DNA of 28,517 nt from assembly GCA_965544035.1 (NCBI GenBank), contig CBEULR010000022.1, positions 1 to 28,517 on the forward strand, in the 5' to 3' direction. Below are positions 8,428-16,300 of the stretch, piece by piece; within the stretch, counting starts at the first letter, position 1, and each line of letters starts with the position of its first letter. The position numbers were made by a program, and so were the translations under genes. This DNA is from CBEULR01 sp965544035 (lineage in GTDB: Bacteria > Bacillota > Desulfotomaculia > Desulfotomaculales > Desulforudaceae). Under the pieces are notes generated by a model that saw only the letters and a list, made by a program, of their open reading frames with translations, ran no database searches and was not told the DNA's origin.

Positions 8428-9225
8428 CTATTCATTTTGCAGCGACCTTTTCCGGTATTCAGACGGGGTCACGCCCACCTTCTCCCGGAATAATCTTGCG
8501 GTATGGCCGTTATATTTTATGTTGCAGGCGGCAAAGGCCTGGGCGACGGAAAGGTTGGTATCGAGAAGCTTCTCCTTTAGTCTACTGATTTTGTAATTGG
8601 TATAATGCTGATGCGGCGTTACGCCGGTATGCTTCTTGAACAGCTTGATGAGATGCGCTTTGCTGAGACCTGCCGCCTTTGCCGTTTCGTTCAAGTCAAA
8701 TCTTTCCTTCCAGCGGGTTTCAATATGTTCTTTCGCCTTTTCAATTTCATCCTTGCCGCGATAAACCCTTCTGTCGATCAATAATGCCGCGACATATATC
8801 ACCCGCTCTTGGTCATCCAGAATAGGGAAAACCGTGATGTCCTGGTACACTGCTTCCACATCGAAGGCCTTTATGCCGTAATGCTCGGCGATTCCCTCCA
8901 AAGGCACCCTGACATCCGGGAAGAACACGGTTTCGCCACGAAAGGCCCGCTTTAAGGTGTCAATCTGACCTGTGGCGATAATATCAGGATCTTTGAACAC
9001 ATTATATTTACCAACAACTGCGTCCGGGGTTGTAACTTGATATTCGGCCAGCATAGCCTTATTCACCAGCACCGATGTTCCGTCCGGAGCGAAAACCTGA
9101 ATCGGATAGGGGAAGCACTCGATGACCTTGGCGAGTAGCTCTTCTTTGTCAAAGAGTGATTGAAACGATGCCATAATCGCATTTTGCCTGTTTACCACAT
9201 TACTCTTCATTCTTTGACCGACCAC
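8428..9225 (-). CDS. PAS-domain AraC-family transcriptional regulator (paralogue 2)
   Basis: A regulator of up to 265 residues with the same layout as the one at 1959-2681: PAS-like sensing region (about 30-150, with ECFPYPIQVFAPDGTSVLVN) and a C-terminal double-HTH AraC domain (LIKLFKKHTGVTPHQHYTNY and NGHTARLFREKVGVTPSEYR). The start is uncertain. The first ATG lacks a good ribosome site, the ATG five codons later has GGTGG about 12 bases upstream, and an ATG at codon 18 would still leave the PAS domain intact. It is followed by its own terminator and reads toward the kinase operon, so it may be a separate unit that controls that operon. Signal and targets are unknown. Confidence 0.87.
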   Translation of the reverse strand: MVGQRMKSNVVNRQNAIMASFQSLFDKEELLAKVIECFPYPIQVFAPDGTSVLVNKAMLAEYQVTTPDAVVGKYNVFKDPDIIATGQIDTLKRAFRGETVFFPDVRVPLEGIAEHYGIKAFDVEAVYQDITVFPILDDQERVIYVAALLIDRRVYRGKDEIEKAKEHIETRWKERFDLNETAKAAGLSKAHLIKLFKKHTGVTPHQHYTNYKISRLKEKLLDTNLSVAQAFAACNIKYNGHTARLFREKVGVTPSEYRKRSLQNE

Positions 9226-9244
9226 CCATTATTACCATAATGAT

Positions 9245-9506
9245 CTAAATTATAATCAAAATCATATCATAAGGGGAGAGCGAATAACGGCAGGTTTTGC
9301 TTGTTCTGCTTCCGTCATTACCGTATTCTTTCATCCACAAAGATGATTCGTCCCTGAGGTTACCGTGCACGTCACTGGTAAAGAGGATTACAATATCTCC
9401 GGATCCTGATTCACCATCTTCCGGCACTGTAGCCGCGGGCATACTGCAGGCCGCCAGACTTAAACACCAGACCTAATGCCAGAATCAACAATATAAATCT
9501 CTTCAT
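9245..9506 (-). pseudogene. Frameshifted, truncated lipoprotein related to the 5'-nucleotidase/metallophosphoesterase family
   Basis: Translation from the ATG at 9504-9506 (AGAGGGA six bases upstream) gives a signal peptide MKRFILLILALGLVF and then leaves frame. Dropping one A at about 9460-9464 continues it as SLAACSMPAATVPEDGESGS, which restores a perfect lipobox (LAAC). The next part reads DIVILFTSDVHGN, the first beta strand and metal-binding Asp-x-His of 5'-nucleotidase-type metallophosphoesterases. After about 70 residues the frame ends at TAG (9245-9247), far short of the 500-plus residues of such enzymes, and the last 35 residues look unrelated. A single-base insertion in the signal peptide and loss of the enzyme body make this a remnant. 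Confidence 0.7.
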
Positions 9507-9549
9507 GTTGAATCCCTCTTGTCGCCCGCAATACCCTTGGGACTCGCTT

Positions 9550-10323
9550 CTATCTTTTTCCTCTTCTTTTGTAAGGCACTACTTTTATAGTCACTTTACT
9601 TCCCGCACCAAGCCTGAACATCAGTTTGCCGATATGTTCAAGTGAATACTCTCTGCCGCCCACCTCAATACAAACATCCGACCATCCCCACACCACTGTA
9701 CCGCTGAGACCTTTACCGGTTAATAGTTTTTCTGCATGTTCCCTGTCATCTTCCAAGGCATAAAGAAGACCCCGGTTCACTTCATTGATATTGAAATAGT
9801 CGGGATCAAAGATGCGCCCTTTAGTGTCCTTCTCGGCCCAGTTTAGCAATTCTTCCCGCTGAGGATTCTTTTTATCCTTGATAATACTGAGGAAATCCTC
9901 ATACCCGCCCGTTCCTCCAACATCCTCCGGGGGTCTCGATCTTGCGCCACCAAGGCATACGGGAATCCTGTTTTCATTGTCCTTCATCCGCTTTTCAATG
10001 ACAATCTTATGTTGCCAATAGTCTCCGAAATCATATATATACTCACAGGCATCATAAACATCAAAAAGCTCATTAATCATTGTGGTCCGTGCATCAAGCT
10101 CTCTAACACCCTCACCGTATAATTCATCAGGTGTAAAATCATCATTCGGGATCGCCACAACAGTCTTCTTAAGCTCAAAATTATACAGGTGGTAATCAAG
10201 CCACCCAAATGCAGCCTGGATAATCTGATGAAGCTGCTGGAAGTTTATGTTCCCGGGAATTCTAAGCCTTCTCCAAATGGGGGGTTTAATATTCTTTATG
10301 GAAACTTTGATTTGATACGCCAT
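9550..10323 (-). CDS. Plasmid pRiA4b ORF-3-like family protein
   Basis: A 257-residue cytoplasmic protein. The N-terminal half matches the pRiA4b ORF-3-like domain: IKNIKPPIWRRLRIP, then a helix LHQIIQAAFGWLDYHLYNFE, and later YIYDFGDYWQHKIVIE and CLGGARSRPPEDVGGTGGYE. These are the hallmark stretches (PxIWRR, FGWxxxHLxxF, YxYDFGDxWxH, PPEDxGGxxGY) of this widespread family of unknown function. The C-terminal part ends in a basic KVVPYKRRGKR. The start ATG has AGGAG 8 bases upstream. It lies 44 bases after the exonuclease III gene on the same strand and may be co-transcribed with it. Confidence 0.88.
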   Translation of the reverse strand: MAYQIKVSIKNIKPPIWRRLRIPGNINFQQLHQIIQAAFGWLDYHLYNFELKKTVVAIPNDDFTPDELYGEGVRELDARTTMINELFDVYDACEYIYDFGDYWQHKIVIEKRMKDNENRIPVCLGGARSRPPEDVGGTGGYEDFLSIIKDKKNPQREELLNWAEKDTKGRIFDPDYFNINEVNRGLLYALEDDREHAEKLLTGKGLSGTVVWGWSDVCIEVGGREYSLEHIGKLMFRLGAGSKVTIKVVPYKRRGKR

Positions 10324-10367
10324 TTTAATATCTCCTCGTCTTGATAATCGAAGTGAATGACGGCTCT

Positions 10368-11201
10368 TTATGCCTGCAAGTCGATTCCCAGCAATATCGG
10401 CGTATGGTCTTGTCTTGGTCCCGAATCAATCATTTCGGACTTGAGAACCCGATCTGAAATCCGATTACTCACCAGCCAGTAGTCGATTCTCCATCCAGAA
10501 TTATTAATCTTGCTTGTTTTGGCCCGCTGGGCCCACCAGGAATAAACACCGGTCACATCGCCGTGCAGATAACGAAATGTATCTGTGAAGCCTCTCTTTA
10601 GAAGGTTTGTAAAGCCCTCACGCTCCTCGTCCGTAAAGCCGGCTGTATTACGGTTGCGGTCCGGATGCGCCAAATCAATCTCCCTATGGGCCACATTAAA
10701 ATCACCACACGCAACAACGGGTTTTTCTTTATCCAGACTTGCCAGATAGTCAGCGTACCTAACGTCCCAAATCTGCCGTTCTCCTAAACGGCCTAAGCCT
10801 TCACCCGCATTGGGCGTATAGACCTGGGTCAGGTAGAAGTCATCAAACTCCAAGGTGATAATCCGGCCCTCAAAGTCCATCGTCCCGGGGGCCCCGATTT
10901 GGGGATAACTGACCCTGGGCTTTAAATGATCCTTATATAGAAACATGGTCCCGGCGTAACCCTTGCGTGCCGGTTCTACGGAGCAATTCCACACAATCTC
11001 ATATTCCGGGAAAAGATCCTTTAATACTCTTAGCTGCTTCTTAGTCGGTCCACCGCTTGGCAGCTTTACTTCCTGTAAGGCAACAGCTTCCGGATTCTCT
11101 TCTGCAATGGAATTAAATACTTTACGGCTTAACAGGGCGCGTGCCGAAACACCTGTTAATGCGGAATTCAAAGAATCAATATTCCACGAGATAAACTTCA
11201 A
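10368..11201 (-). CDS. xth: Exodeoxyribonuclease III (AP endonuclease)
   Basis: A 277-residue ExoIII/APE-type enzyme, which cleaves DNA 5' of abasic sites and removes 3' blocks in base excision repair. Visible active-site elements are N7 (SWNID), E44 in LQEVK, Y128 in VYTPN, D167/N169 in GDFNVAH, the SGWRIDYWL stretch (236-243) and D265-H266 in DHTPI. Length and motif order are normal for the gram-positive ExoA type. The start is TTG at 11199-11201, encoding MKFISWN, with AAAGGAG about 10 bases upstream. No ATG or GTG start would keep the first beta strand. A truncated gene lies just upstream and the pRiA4b-like gene just downstream. Confidence 0.95.
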   Translation of the reverse strand: MKFISWNIDSLNSALTGVSARALLSRKVFNSIAEENPEAVALQEVKLPSGGPTKKQLRVLKDLFPEYEIVWNCSVEPARKGYAGTMFLYKDHLKPRVSYPQIGAPGTMDFEGRIITLEFDDFYLTQVYTPNAGEGLGRLGERQIWDVRYADYLASLDKEKPVVACGDFNVAHREIDLAHPDRNRNTAGFTDEEREGFTNLLKRGFTDTFRYLHGDVTGVYSWWAQRAKTSKINNSGWRIDYWLVSNRISDRVLKSEMIDSGPRQDHTPILLGIDLQA

Positions 11202-11219
11202 ACCTACGCCTCTCCTTTA

Positions 11220-11372
11220 TCAGCATAAGATACTCCACTGTTTTTGGCAGTTTGAAAATGGCGCTCCTTTCATTAAACACTTATCTGGTATAATCCAAAG
11301 ATCAGCTCCATTATCATATCTGTGCGATAATATTGATTCAACATCTGATGCATATTGCCTCTCTACAGCCAT
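11220..11372 (-). pseudogene. 5' fragment of a conserved hypothetical gene
   Basis: A 50-residue reading frame starting at the ATG at 11370-11372 with AGAGAGGTGA as ribosome site. It reads MAVERQYASDVESILSHRYD, then NGADLWIIPDKCLMKGAPFS, then diverges into a short unrelated tail ending at TGA. From memory, sequences of the type DNGADLW-TTPDK-LLKGAPFS occur at the N-terminus of larger clostridial proteins, possibly with prenyltransferase/squalene-oxidase-like repeats. I cannot verify this here. The abrupt end 19 bases before the exonuclease III start suggests a deletion that removed the rest of the gene. Confidence 0.45.
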
Positions 11373-11440
11373 TCTGCTCACCTCTCTCAACATCCAACCT
11401 GACCACACAACCCTCAATGGGTTTCATCCCCATATGTGCT

Positions 11441-11466
11441 AAAAGCCTTGATATATAAGGCTTTTT
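11441..11466 (-). terminator. Terminator of the rRNA methyltransferase gene (works in both directions)
   Basis: AAGCCTT (11443-11449) and AAGGCTT (11457-11463) form a 7-bp stem around GATATAT. There is a T-run of five on the plus strand and four on the minus strand. It lies seven bases past the stop of the 11474-12886 gene. Confidence 0.7.
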
Positions 11467-11473
11467 CGCATAC

Positions 11474-12886
11474 TTACTCTTTTATCCTCGACATCAACAC
11501 CACACACTCCACGTGGCTTGTGTAGGGGAACATGTCGACCGGCTGGGCTTCCTGCAGCCGGTAGCCTGACGCCGCCAGGCGGCGCAGGTCGCGGGCCAGG
11601 GTGCCCGGGTCACAGGAGACATAGACGATGCGCGGCGGATGCATCTCCACGGCGGCATCCAGAACGGGTTCGGCACAGCCCTTCCGCGGCGGGTCCAGCA
11701 CAATCACGTCCGGCCGCACCCCTTCTCGGGCCAGTGCCGGGAGCAGCTCCTCAGCCTTCCCCTCTCTGAAGTGTACATTATCAATCCCATTCAGCGCCGC
11801 GTTGGTCCGGGCGTCGGCCACGGCTTGGGGGACAATCTCCAGCCCGTACACCAGCCCCGCGCTCCGGGCAAGATACAACGCGATGCTGCCGATCCCGCTG
11901 TACACATCGACCACGGTCTCCGTGCCGCTGAGAGCGGCATAATCGGCCGCTTGTTCATAGAGTCTGAGGGTCTGCAGGGGATTAACCTGATAGAAGGAGG
12001 CGGCGGAAATCTGCAGACGCAACCCGCCCAGATAGTCATTAATAACTTGTGTCCCGGACAAAACCGTGCTTTCCGGGCCCAGAACATCCCTTCCCCGGCC
12101 GCTATTATAATTCTGGATCACCGATACCACTTCCGGCATCCGCCGCCGGAGGTCGGATACAAAGGCCTCCCGCTGGGGCCAGGCGGCTCGCCCGGAGACC
12201 AGCACCACCATTACCTCACCGGTGGCCGCTGCCAAGCGCAGCATGACGTGCCGCAGGTAACCGCTCCCCGCCTTCCAGTCGAACAGCGGTACCCGGTGCT
12301 TGTTCAATAACCCCTCCACCACCGCCGCCACCCGAATCAGACGCCGGTCCAGGAGCAGGCACCCGTCTCCGCCTCCGTTTGGCGCAAACCAGGGGGTGAG
12401 GCGGTGGCTGCCCTCGGCGAAGAACCCCAGAACAATGCGCTCACCCGCCCGCATCACCTGAAAATGCACCTTGTTCCGGTAATGCGCCGGATCGGCCATC
12501 CCTAGGGCCGGCTGTACGGGCGGATCGGTAAACCGGCCGATCCGCACCAGGCTGTCCCGCACCAGAGTTGTTTTGAGTTCGAGCTGCGTCGGGTAATCCA
12601 CGTGCTGCAGCCGGCAGCCGCCGCAGTCGTTGAAAGAGGGGCAAACCGGTGCAGTGCGCCCGGCTGCGGGTTCCAGAATCGTCCTCAGCGCAGCACGGGC
12701 ATAGTTCTTCCGCACTTCAGTGACTTCAATTTCTACAGTCTCTCCGGGCAAGGCACCGGGAATAAACACGGCCATCCCGTCTCTACGGGCGACGCCTTCA
12801 CCGGCGTGCGTCATACCGTTAATCTGGACGGTGTACTTCTCCCCCACCTTGGGAGAATATTTGGTCTTTTTCGTCGGAGGTGTCAC
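11474..12886 (-). CDS. rlmD: 23S rRNA (uracil-5-)-methyltransferase, RumA/RlmD (RlmCD) type
   Basis: A 470-residue SAM-dependent RNA m5U methyltransferase. It has an N-terminal TRAM domain (about 12-70), a [4Fe-4S] site with C82, C88, C91 (CPSFNDCGGC) and probably C176, and a Rossmann methyltransferase domain with the SAM loop VYSGIGSIALYLA (328-340), the LDPPRKGC motif (397-404), catalytic nucleophile C425 in VSCDPGTL and general base E460 in HVEC. These show an active enzyme of the TrmA/RlmC/RlmD family. In Firmicutes such enzymes usually modify 23S U747 and/or U1939, and which one applies here cannot be read from sequence. The start is GTG with GGGAGGG 10 bases upstream. It lies 18 bases after the UbiD-family gene and is probably co-transcribed with it. 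Confidence 0.93.
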   Translation of the reverse strand: MTPPTKKTKYSPKVGEKYTVQINGMTHAGEGVARRDGMAVFIPGALPGETVEIEVTEVRKNYARAALRTILEPAAGRTAPVCPSFNDCGGCRLQHVDYPTQLELKTTLVRDSLVRIGRFTDPPVQPALGMADPAHYRNKVHFQVMRAGERIVLGFFAEGSHRLTPWFAPNGGGDGCLLLDRRLIRVAAVVEGLLNKHRVPLFDWKAGSGYLRHVMLRLAAATGEVMVVLVSGRAAWPQREAFVSDLRRRMPEVVSVIQNYNSGRGRDVLGPESTVLSGTQVINDYLGGLRLQISAASFYQVNPLQTLRLYEQAADYAALSGTETVVDVYSGIGSIALYLARSAGLVYGLEIVPQAVADARTNAALNGIDNVHFREGKAEELLPALAREGVRPDVIVLDPPRKGCAEPVLDAAVEMHPPRIVYVSCDPGTLARDLRRLAASGYRLQEAQPVDMFPYTSHVECVVLMSRIKE

Positions 12887-12904
12887 CGAGAACCGTCCCT
12901 CCCG

Positions 12905-14662
12905 TCACCTCGGGATCCCGTACTCCTTCCAGCGGCGGTCCACCAGCGCCACCGTTTCCGGAAGCGGTTCAACCGTTCCCGGATACCAGGGCTTCATGCG
13001 CGCATCGATGACGATCGGCGGCCGGTAGCAGATATGGTGCCGTTTCACTTCCTGCCCGGCGGCGTAAATGTCGCCCGCCGGCTCAAAGCGGGTGAATACC
13101 GCCCACAAAAAGTCCGACTCCCGGGCCGCGATCCCGGCGTCATCGGTCAAGATGATCAGCGGCCAGTCGGCGAAAGCCGGGGCCGACGCCAATCGTTCGG
13201 CCATCCCGGGCGACTGGCTGTGCGGCTCACCCTCCACCACCAGGCAACCGGGGCAAAATACGTTGACGGCACGGACGCCCGGTGGCAGGTCTCCGGTGAA
13301 CGTGCGCGGCAGTTCACGCCGCGCCCGCCCCAGGCCGATCAGAATCGCCTTGGAACCCCGGTTGACGGCCGGTCCGCTGTAGTCCAGGGTATCCATAGCC
13401 AGATTGTCGAGAATAAAGAAGTCCTGCTCCCAGCGCACCCGTGCCAGCAGGTGTTCCAGAAGCCCCCGGAAGTCGTGAAGGTCCAGCGGCGTGTCGGTGA
13501 GCAGCAGGAATTTGGTCAGCGCCAGCTGGCCCTCACCCAGAATGCGAAAGCCCGCGCTCAGCGCTTCCCGGCTGTAGCGTTCCCGTACCACGGCTGCCGC
13601 CAGGGCGTGGAAACCGGTCTCCCCGTACGTCCACAAATCCCGCACGGCCGGCATCACCAGTGGGTACAGTGGGCTCACCAGCTCCTGCAGGTAATCCCCA
13701 ATAAAGAAGTCCTCCTGGCGGGGTTTGCCCACCACCGTCGCGGGGTAGATCGCATCCCGGCGGTGAAACACCGCGTCCACGTGAAATACCGGATAGTCGT
13801 GCCGGAGTGAATAATAACCGTAGTGGTCGCCGAACGGCCCCTCCGGGCGGCGCTCGCGCGGGGGCACCTTGCCGGTGATCGCAAACTCCGCTTCAGCGAT
13901 CAGGCGGTGTCCGCCCAACGGGTTTTGGACCATTTCCAAGCGGTGCCCGGCCAACACCGAGGCCAGAATCAGTTCCCCGATGCCCTCAGGCAGGGGGGCG
14001 ATCGCAGACAGGATCAGCGCCGGAGGACCGCCGAGGAACACCGTCACCGGCAGGGGCTCACCCCGCTCCTCGGCCTCGTGATAGTGGAAACCCCCGCCCT
14101 TCTGGATCTGCCAGTGCATCCCGGTCGTGGCGGCATCATAACGCTGCACCCGGTACATCCCCAGGTTGTGTTTACCGGTCTCCGGGTGCTCGGTATAGAC
14201 CAGGGGCAGGGTCAAGAACGGCCCGCCGTCCTCCGGCCACGAGGTCAGCATCGGCAGTTTGTCCAGCCGGGGAGGCCTCTGCACCACCTCGGTCACCGGC
14301 CCCCTGCGCACCGTCCGCGTGCCCAGACGTGCCAGATCACGGCTCAAATGCCGGAATTCCCACAGCTTAGAAAGGCGGGGCGGCATCATCGCCTCCAACA
14401 GCTCCACGGCCTCACGTACAAGCTCCTTCGGACGCGGGCCGAACGCCATTTCGATTCGGTCCGCCGTTCCGAACATATTGGTCAACACCGGGAAAGGACT
14501 GCCCTTAACCTTGTTAAACAGCAACGCCGGACCGTTCTCGGCGATCACCCGCCGGTGGATCTCCGCCAGTTCCAGATACGGGTCGACCTCGGCCTCGATT
14601 ACGGCCAGCTGTTTCTCCCGTTGTAATAGAGCCACAAATTCTCGGAGATTACGCAGTGTCAT
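12905..14662 (-). CDS. UbiD-family prenyl-FMN-dependent decarboxylase
   Basis: A 585-residue UbiD-superfamily protein, longer than E. coli UbiD (about 490). These enzymes (de)carboxylate aromatic or unsaturated acids using prenylated FMN. Candidate cofactor and metal residues by analogy with UbiD/Fdc1 are N166 and R171 in KHNLGMYR, E230, and the pair E274...D279 in PEGPFGDHYGYYS, which keeps the E-x4-E/D spacing of the catalytic acids. The ATG has GAGGGGAG 8 bases upstream. No UbiX-type prenyltransferase is in the window, so prFMN must come from elsewhere. The substrate is unknown. Menaquinone-pathway and aryl-acid carboxylases are both possible, and the aromatic operon a few kilobases away is suggestive only. 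Base composition is GC-rich like its methyltransferase neighbour. Confidence 0.88.
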   Translation of the reverse strand: MTLRNLREFVALLQREKQLAVIEAEVDPYLELAEIHRRVIAENGPALLFNKVKGSPFPVLTNMFGTADRIEMAFGPRPKELVREAVELLEAMMPPRLSKLWEFRHLSRDLARLGTRTVRRGPVTEVVQRPPRLDKLPMLTSWPEDGGPFLTLPLVYTEHPETGKHNLGMYRVQRYDAATTGMHWQIQKGGGFHYHEAEERGEPLPVTVFLGGPPALILSAIAPLPEGIGELILASVLAGHRLEMVQNPLGGHRLIAEAEFAITGKVPPRERRPEGPFGDHYGYYSLRHDYPVFHVDAVFHRRDAIYPATVVGKPRQEDFFIGDYLQELVSPLYPLVMPAVRDLWTYGETGFHALAAAVVRERYSREALSAGFRILGEGQLALTKFLLLTDTPLDLHDFRGLLEHLLARVRWEQDFFILDNLAMDTLDYSGPAVNRGSKAILIGLGRARRELPRTFTGDLPPGVRAVNVFCPGCLVVEGEPHSQSPGMAERLASAPAFADWPLIILTDDAGIAARESDFLWAVFTRFEPAGDIYAAGQEVKRHHICYRPPIVIDARMKPWYPGTVEPLPETVALVDRRWKEYGIPR

Positions 14663-14756
14663 GGTGGCCGCTCCCCTCTTGATACTTCAGGGCTGATACC
14701 CTTTACAGGTATTCTGCCCCGTTCGACATAATCCCTTTGAGAACCGGCCGTATAAC

Positions 14757-14788
14757 ACAAACAAACCCGGATGAATACCTCACCCGGG
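14757..14788 (-). terminator. Probable terminator of macro-domain gene 1
   Basis: On the minus strand CCCGG(G) at 783-788 of this kilobase pairs with CCGGG at 766-770, and the stem is followed by TTTGTTTGTG. The hairpin is short with a large loop, so strength is uncertain. The remaining bases up to the UbiD start hold nothing else I can identify. Confidence 0.5.
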
Positions 14789-14825
14789 TCCCGTCCTTGT
14801 GAATCTACTTCGCGATCAACGGCCT

Positions 14826-15419
14826 CTACGCATACCGGCCGGAAACCGATCTTTTCGGTAGATTGACGCTGTAGCTGATCGTGTCCCAAATCCGTTCGTA
14901 CTCGGCCACATCGTACTTGCTGAGCAGAACAAACCGGATCTCTCTGATGCTCCTGTCTTTCAACAGGAAGTCACTAACCGTCGAAAGCGCCACCTTGGCC
15001 ACGATGCTGATCGGTATGCCCTGCCCGGCTCCGACCGCCGGGATCGCCACCGAAGAGGCCCCGGCCTCATCGGCCCGGCAGAGGATATTCCAATAGAGCT
15101 GGCGCAAGAGCTTTTCCTCCTGGCGCAATCCCCCGGACCATTTCGGGGCCACTGCATGAATCACAAACCGGGCGGCGAGCCTCCCCGCGCCGGTCACCGC
15201 CGCCTCCCCCACCGGAATGCTGCCGTGCCGGGCGGCGTAGTGTCGGCACTCCTTGAGAAACCCCATGCCGCCGGCTTTGCGAATCATCAGATCGACCGGA
15301 TCACTCGACAGGAGATTGGCCGCCGTAGGATTGACAATGGCATCAACCTCCTGCCGGGTAATGTCATCGCAGAATGCAGTGATCTTGGTATTGTGAATCA
15401 AGGCCTCCACTAGCATCAC
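14826..15419 (-). CDS. Macro-domain protein, paralogue 1
   Basis: A 197-residue single macro domain, the fold that binds ADP-ribose and related nucleotides. Seen in order: CDDIT (17-21, the adenine-contacting Asp region), VDAIVNPTAANLL (25-37), GEAAVTGAGRLAARFVIHAV (71-90), and SVAIPAVGAGQG (123-134), the loop that holds the distal ribose phosphate. The glycine-rich loop GGGGVDGAIH of MacroD-type hydrolases is replaced by SSDPVDLMIR, so hydrolase activity is doubtful. The start is GTG (15417-15419) or the adjacent ATG, with only a weak ribosome site. It follows paralogue 2 by about 190 bases that include a terminator, so the two are separate units. No ADP-ribosyltransferase gene is in view. 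Confidence 0.83.
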   Translation of the reverse strand: MMLVEALIHNTKITAFCDDITRQEVDAIVNPTAANLLSSDPVDLMIRKAGGMGFLKECRHYAARHGSIPVGEAAVTGAGRLAARFVIHAVAPKWSGGLRQEEKLLRQLYWNILCRADEAGASSVAIPAVGAGQGIPISIVAKVALSTVSDFLLKDRSIREIRFVLLSKYDVAEYERIWDTISYSVNLPKRSVSGRYA

Positions 15420-15556
15420 TTCTTTCGTCGGACAGCAACCGAAGGATACGCCTGCCTAATAACACAATACCGCAAGAAAGGGTTCTCAACAAGAAACCTT
15501 AAGACCTGTTTCATCCTGGACCAAAGTCCCAAAAATGTCGTCTGTCGGTGCGCATG

Positions 15557-15581
15557 AAAAAGCCCGGCGTCAGTCCGGGCT
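15557..15581 (-). terminator. Rho-independent terminator of macro-domain gene 2
   Basis: AGCCCGG (15561-15567) and its partner CCGGGCT (15575-15581) form a tight 7-bp stem, followed on the minus strand by TTTTT. It lies 25 bases after the stop of the 15606-16190 gene. Confidence 0.82.
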
Positions 15582-15605
15582 CAGGGGAGGAATACAGAGG
15601 ATCTT

Positions 15606-16190
15606 CTAACGATTGGTACAAACGACCGCTTTTCTAGTTTTCGCGTCGGACATAAGGTACTTAAAATGACGGCGGTACTCAGAAACCTCATAGTTGTTGG
15701 AGAGGACGAACCGAATCTCCTCAATGCTGGAGCCGCCCTGCAAGTACTCGAACACTGTGGAAACGGCAATCCGCGAACCGACTGCGAAAGGCACTCCCTG
15801 CAGATCAGTGCCGATGGAGGGAATGGCTACTGAACGGGCTCCGACTCTCTCGGCACACAACAGCGCATTACGGTAGGCGCTGCGAAGCTGTTCGGCTCTT
15901 TCCGGATTACCCTTGAACCAGATCGGACCCACAGCGTGGACCACGTATTCGGCCTTCAGTCTCCCCGCGCCTGTGACCACAGCGTTTCCGACCGGGCACC
16001 ACCCGGAACGCTGCACCAGTTCCCGGCACTCTTCCGCCAGTTCCGGTCCGGCCGCCCTCCGGATGGACAGGTCGACCAAATCACCCGACTGCAGACTGGC
16101 GTTGGATGAGTTCACGATGGCATCGGTGTCCTGCCACGCAATATTCCCGGTGGTGAAGGAAATTTTTGTCGCGTTGATGTATATATCCAT
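15606..16190 (-). CDS. Macro-domain protein, paralogue 2
   Basis: A 194-residue macro domain with the same motif order as paralogue 1: TTGNI (13-17), TDAIVNSSNASLQ (22-34), GNAVVTGAGRLKAEYVVHAV (68-87) and SVAIPSIGTDLQGVP (120-134). Position 16 is Asn where most ADP-ribose binders have the Asp of the GDI motif, and the glycine-rich catalytic loop is replaced by QSGDLVDLSIR. Both changes argue against ordinary ADP-ribosyl hydrolase activity. The ATG has GAGGGG 10 bases upstream. It is the first gene downstream of the tRNA-Asn terminator, behind a nested palindrome at 16225-16281. The two paralogues differ at most positions, so the duplication is old or they came separately. Confidence 0.83.
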   Translation of the reverse strand: MDIYINATKISFTTGNIAWQDTDAIVNSSNASLQSGDLVDLSIRRAAGPELAEECRELVQRSGWCPVGNAVVTGAGRLKAEYVVHAVGPIWFKGNPERAEQLRSAYRNALLCAERVGARSVAIPSIGTDLQGVPFAVGSRIAVSTVFEYLQGGSSIEEIRFVLSNNYEVSEYRRHFKYLMSDAKTRKAVVCTNR

Positions 16191-16224
16191 GCGCGATCAT
16201 CCCCTCAATTTAAACTATATTCGA

Positions 16225-16281
16225 GTCGTCACGACGACAAATAGGTCCCCGGGACCCATTTTTTTGGGACCATTGACCTAT
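16225..16281. repeat. Nested inverted repeats upstream of macro-domain gene 2
   Basis: GTCGTC (16225-16230) faces GACGAC (16233-16238). ATAGGTC (16241-16247) pairs with GACCTAT (16275-16281). Inside that, GGTCCC (16244-16249) can pair either with GGGACC at 16251-16256 or with GGGACC at 16266-16271, with a T7 run between. The alternatives exclude each other, so this could be an operator, an attenuator-like leader for the macro gene or the relic of a small mobile element. It is 35 to 90 bases before the start codon. Confidence 0.5.
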
Positions 16282-16300
16282 ATTTCCGACATGAGGCGTC

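Noticed and set aside
12602..13810. Long plus-strand open frame of about 400 codons
   Set aside because: It is antisense to the UbiD-family gene, has the low-complexity Arg/Pro/Gly/His-rich composition of a GC-rich shadow frame, and shows no motif.
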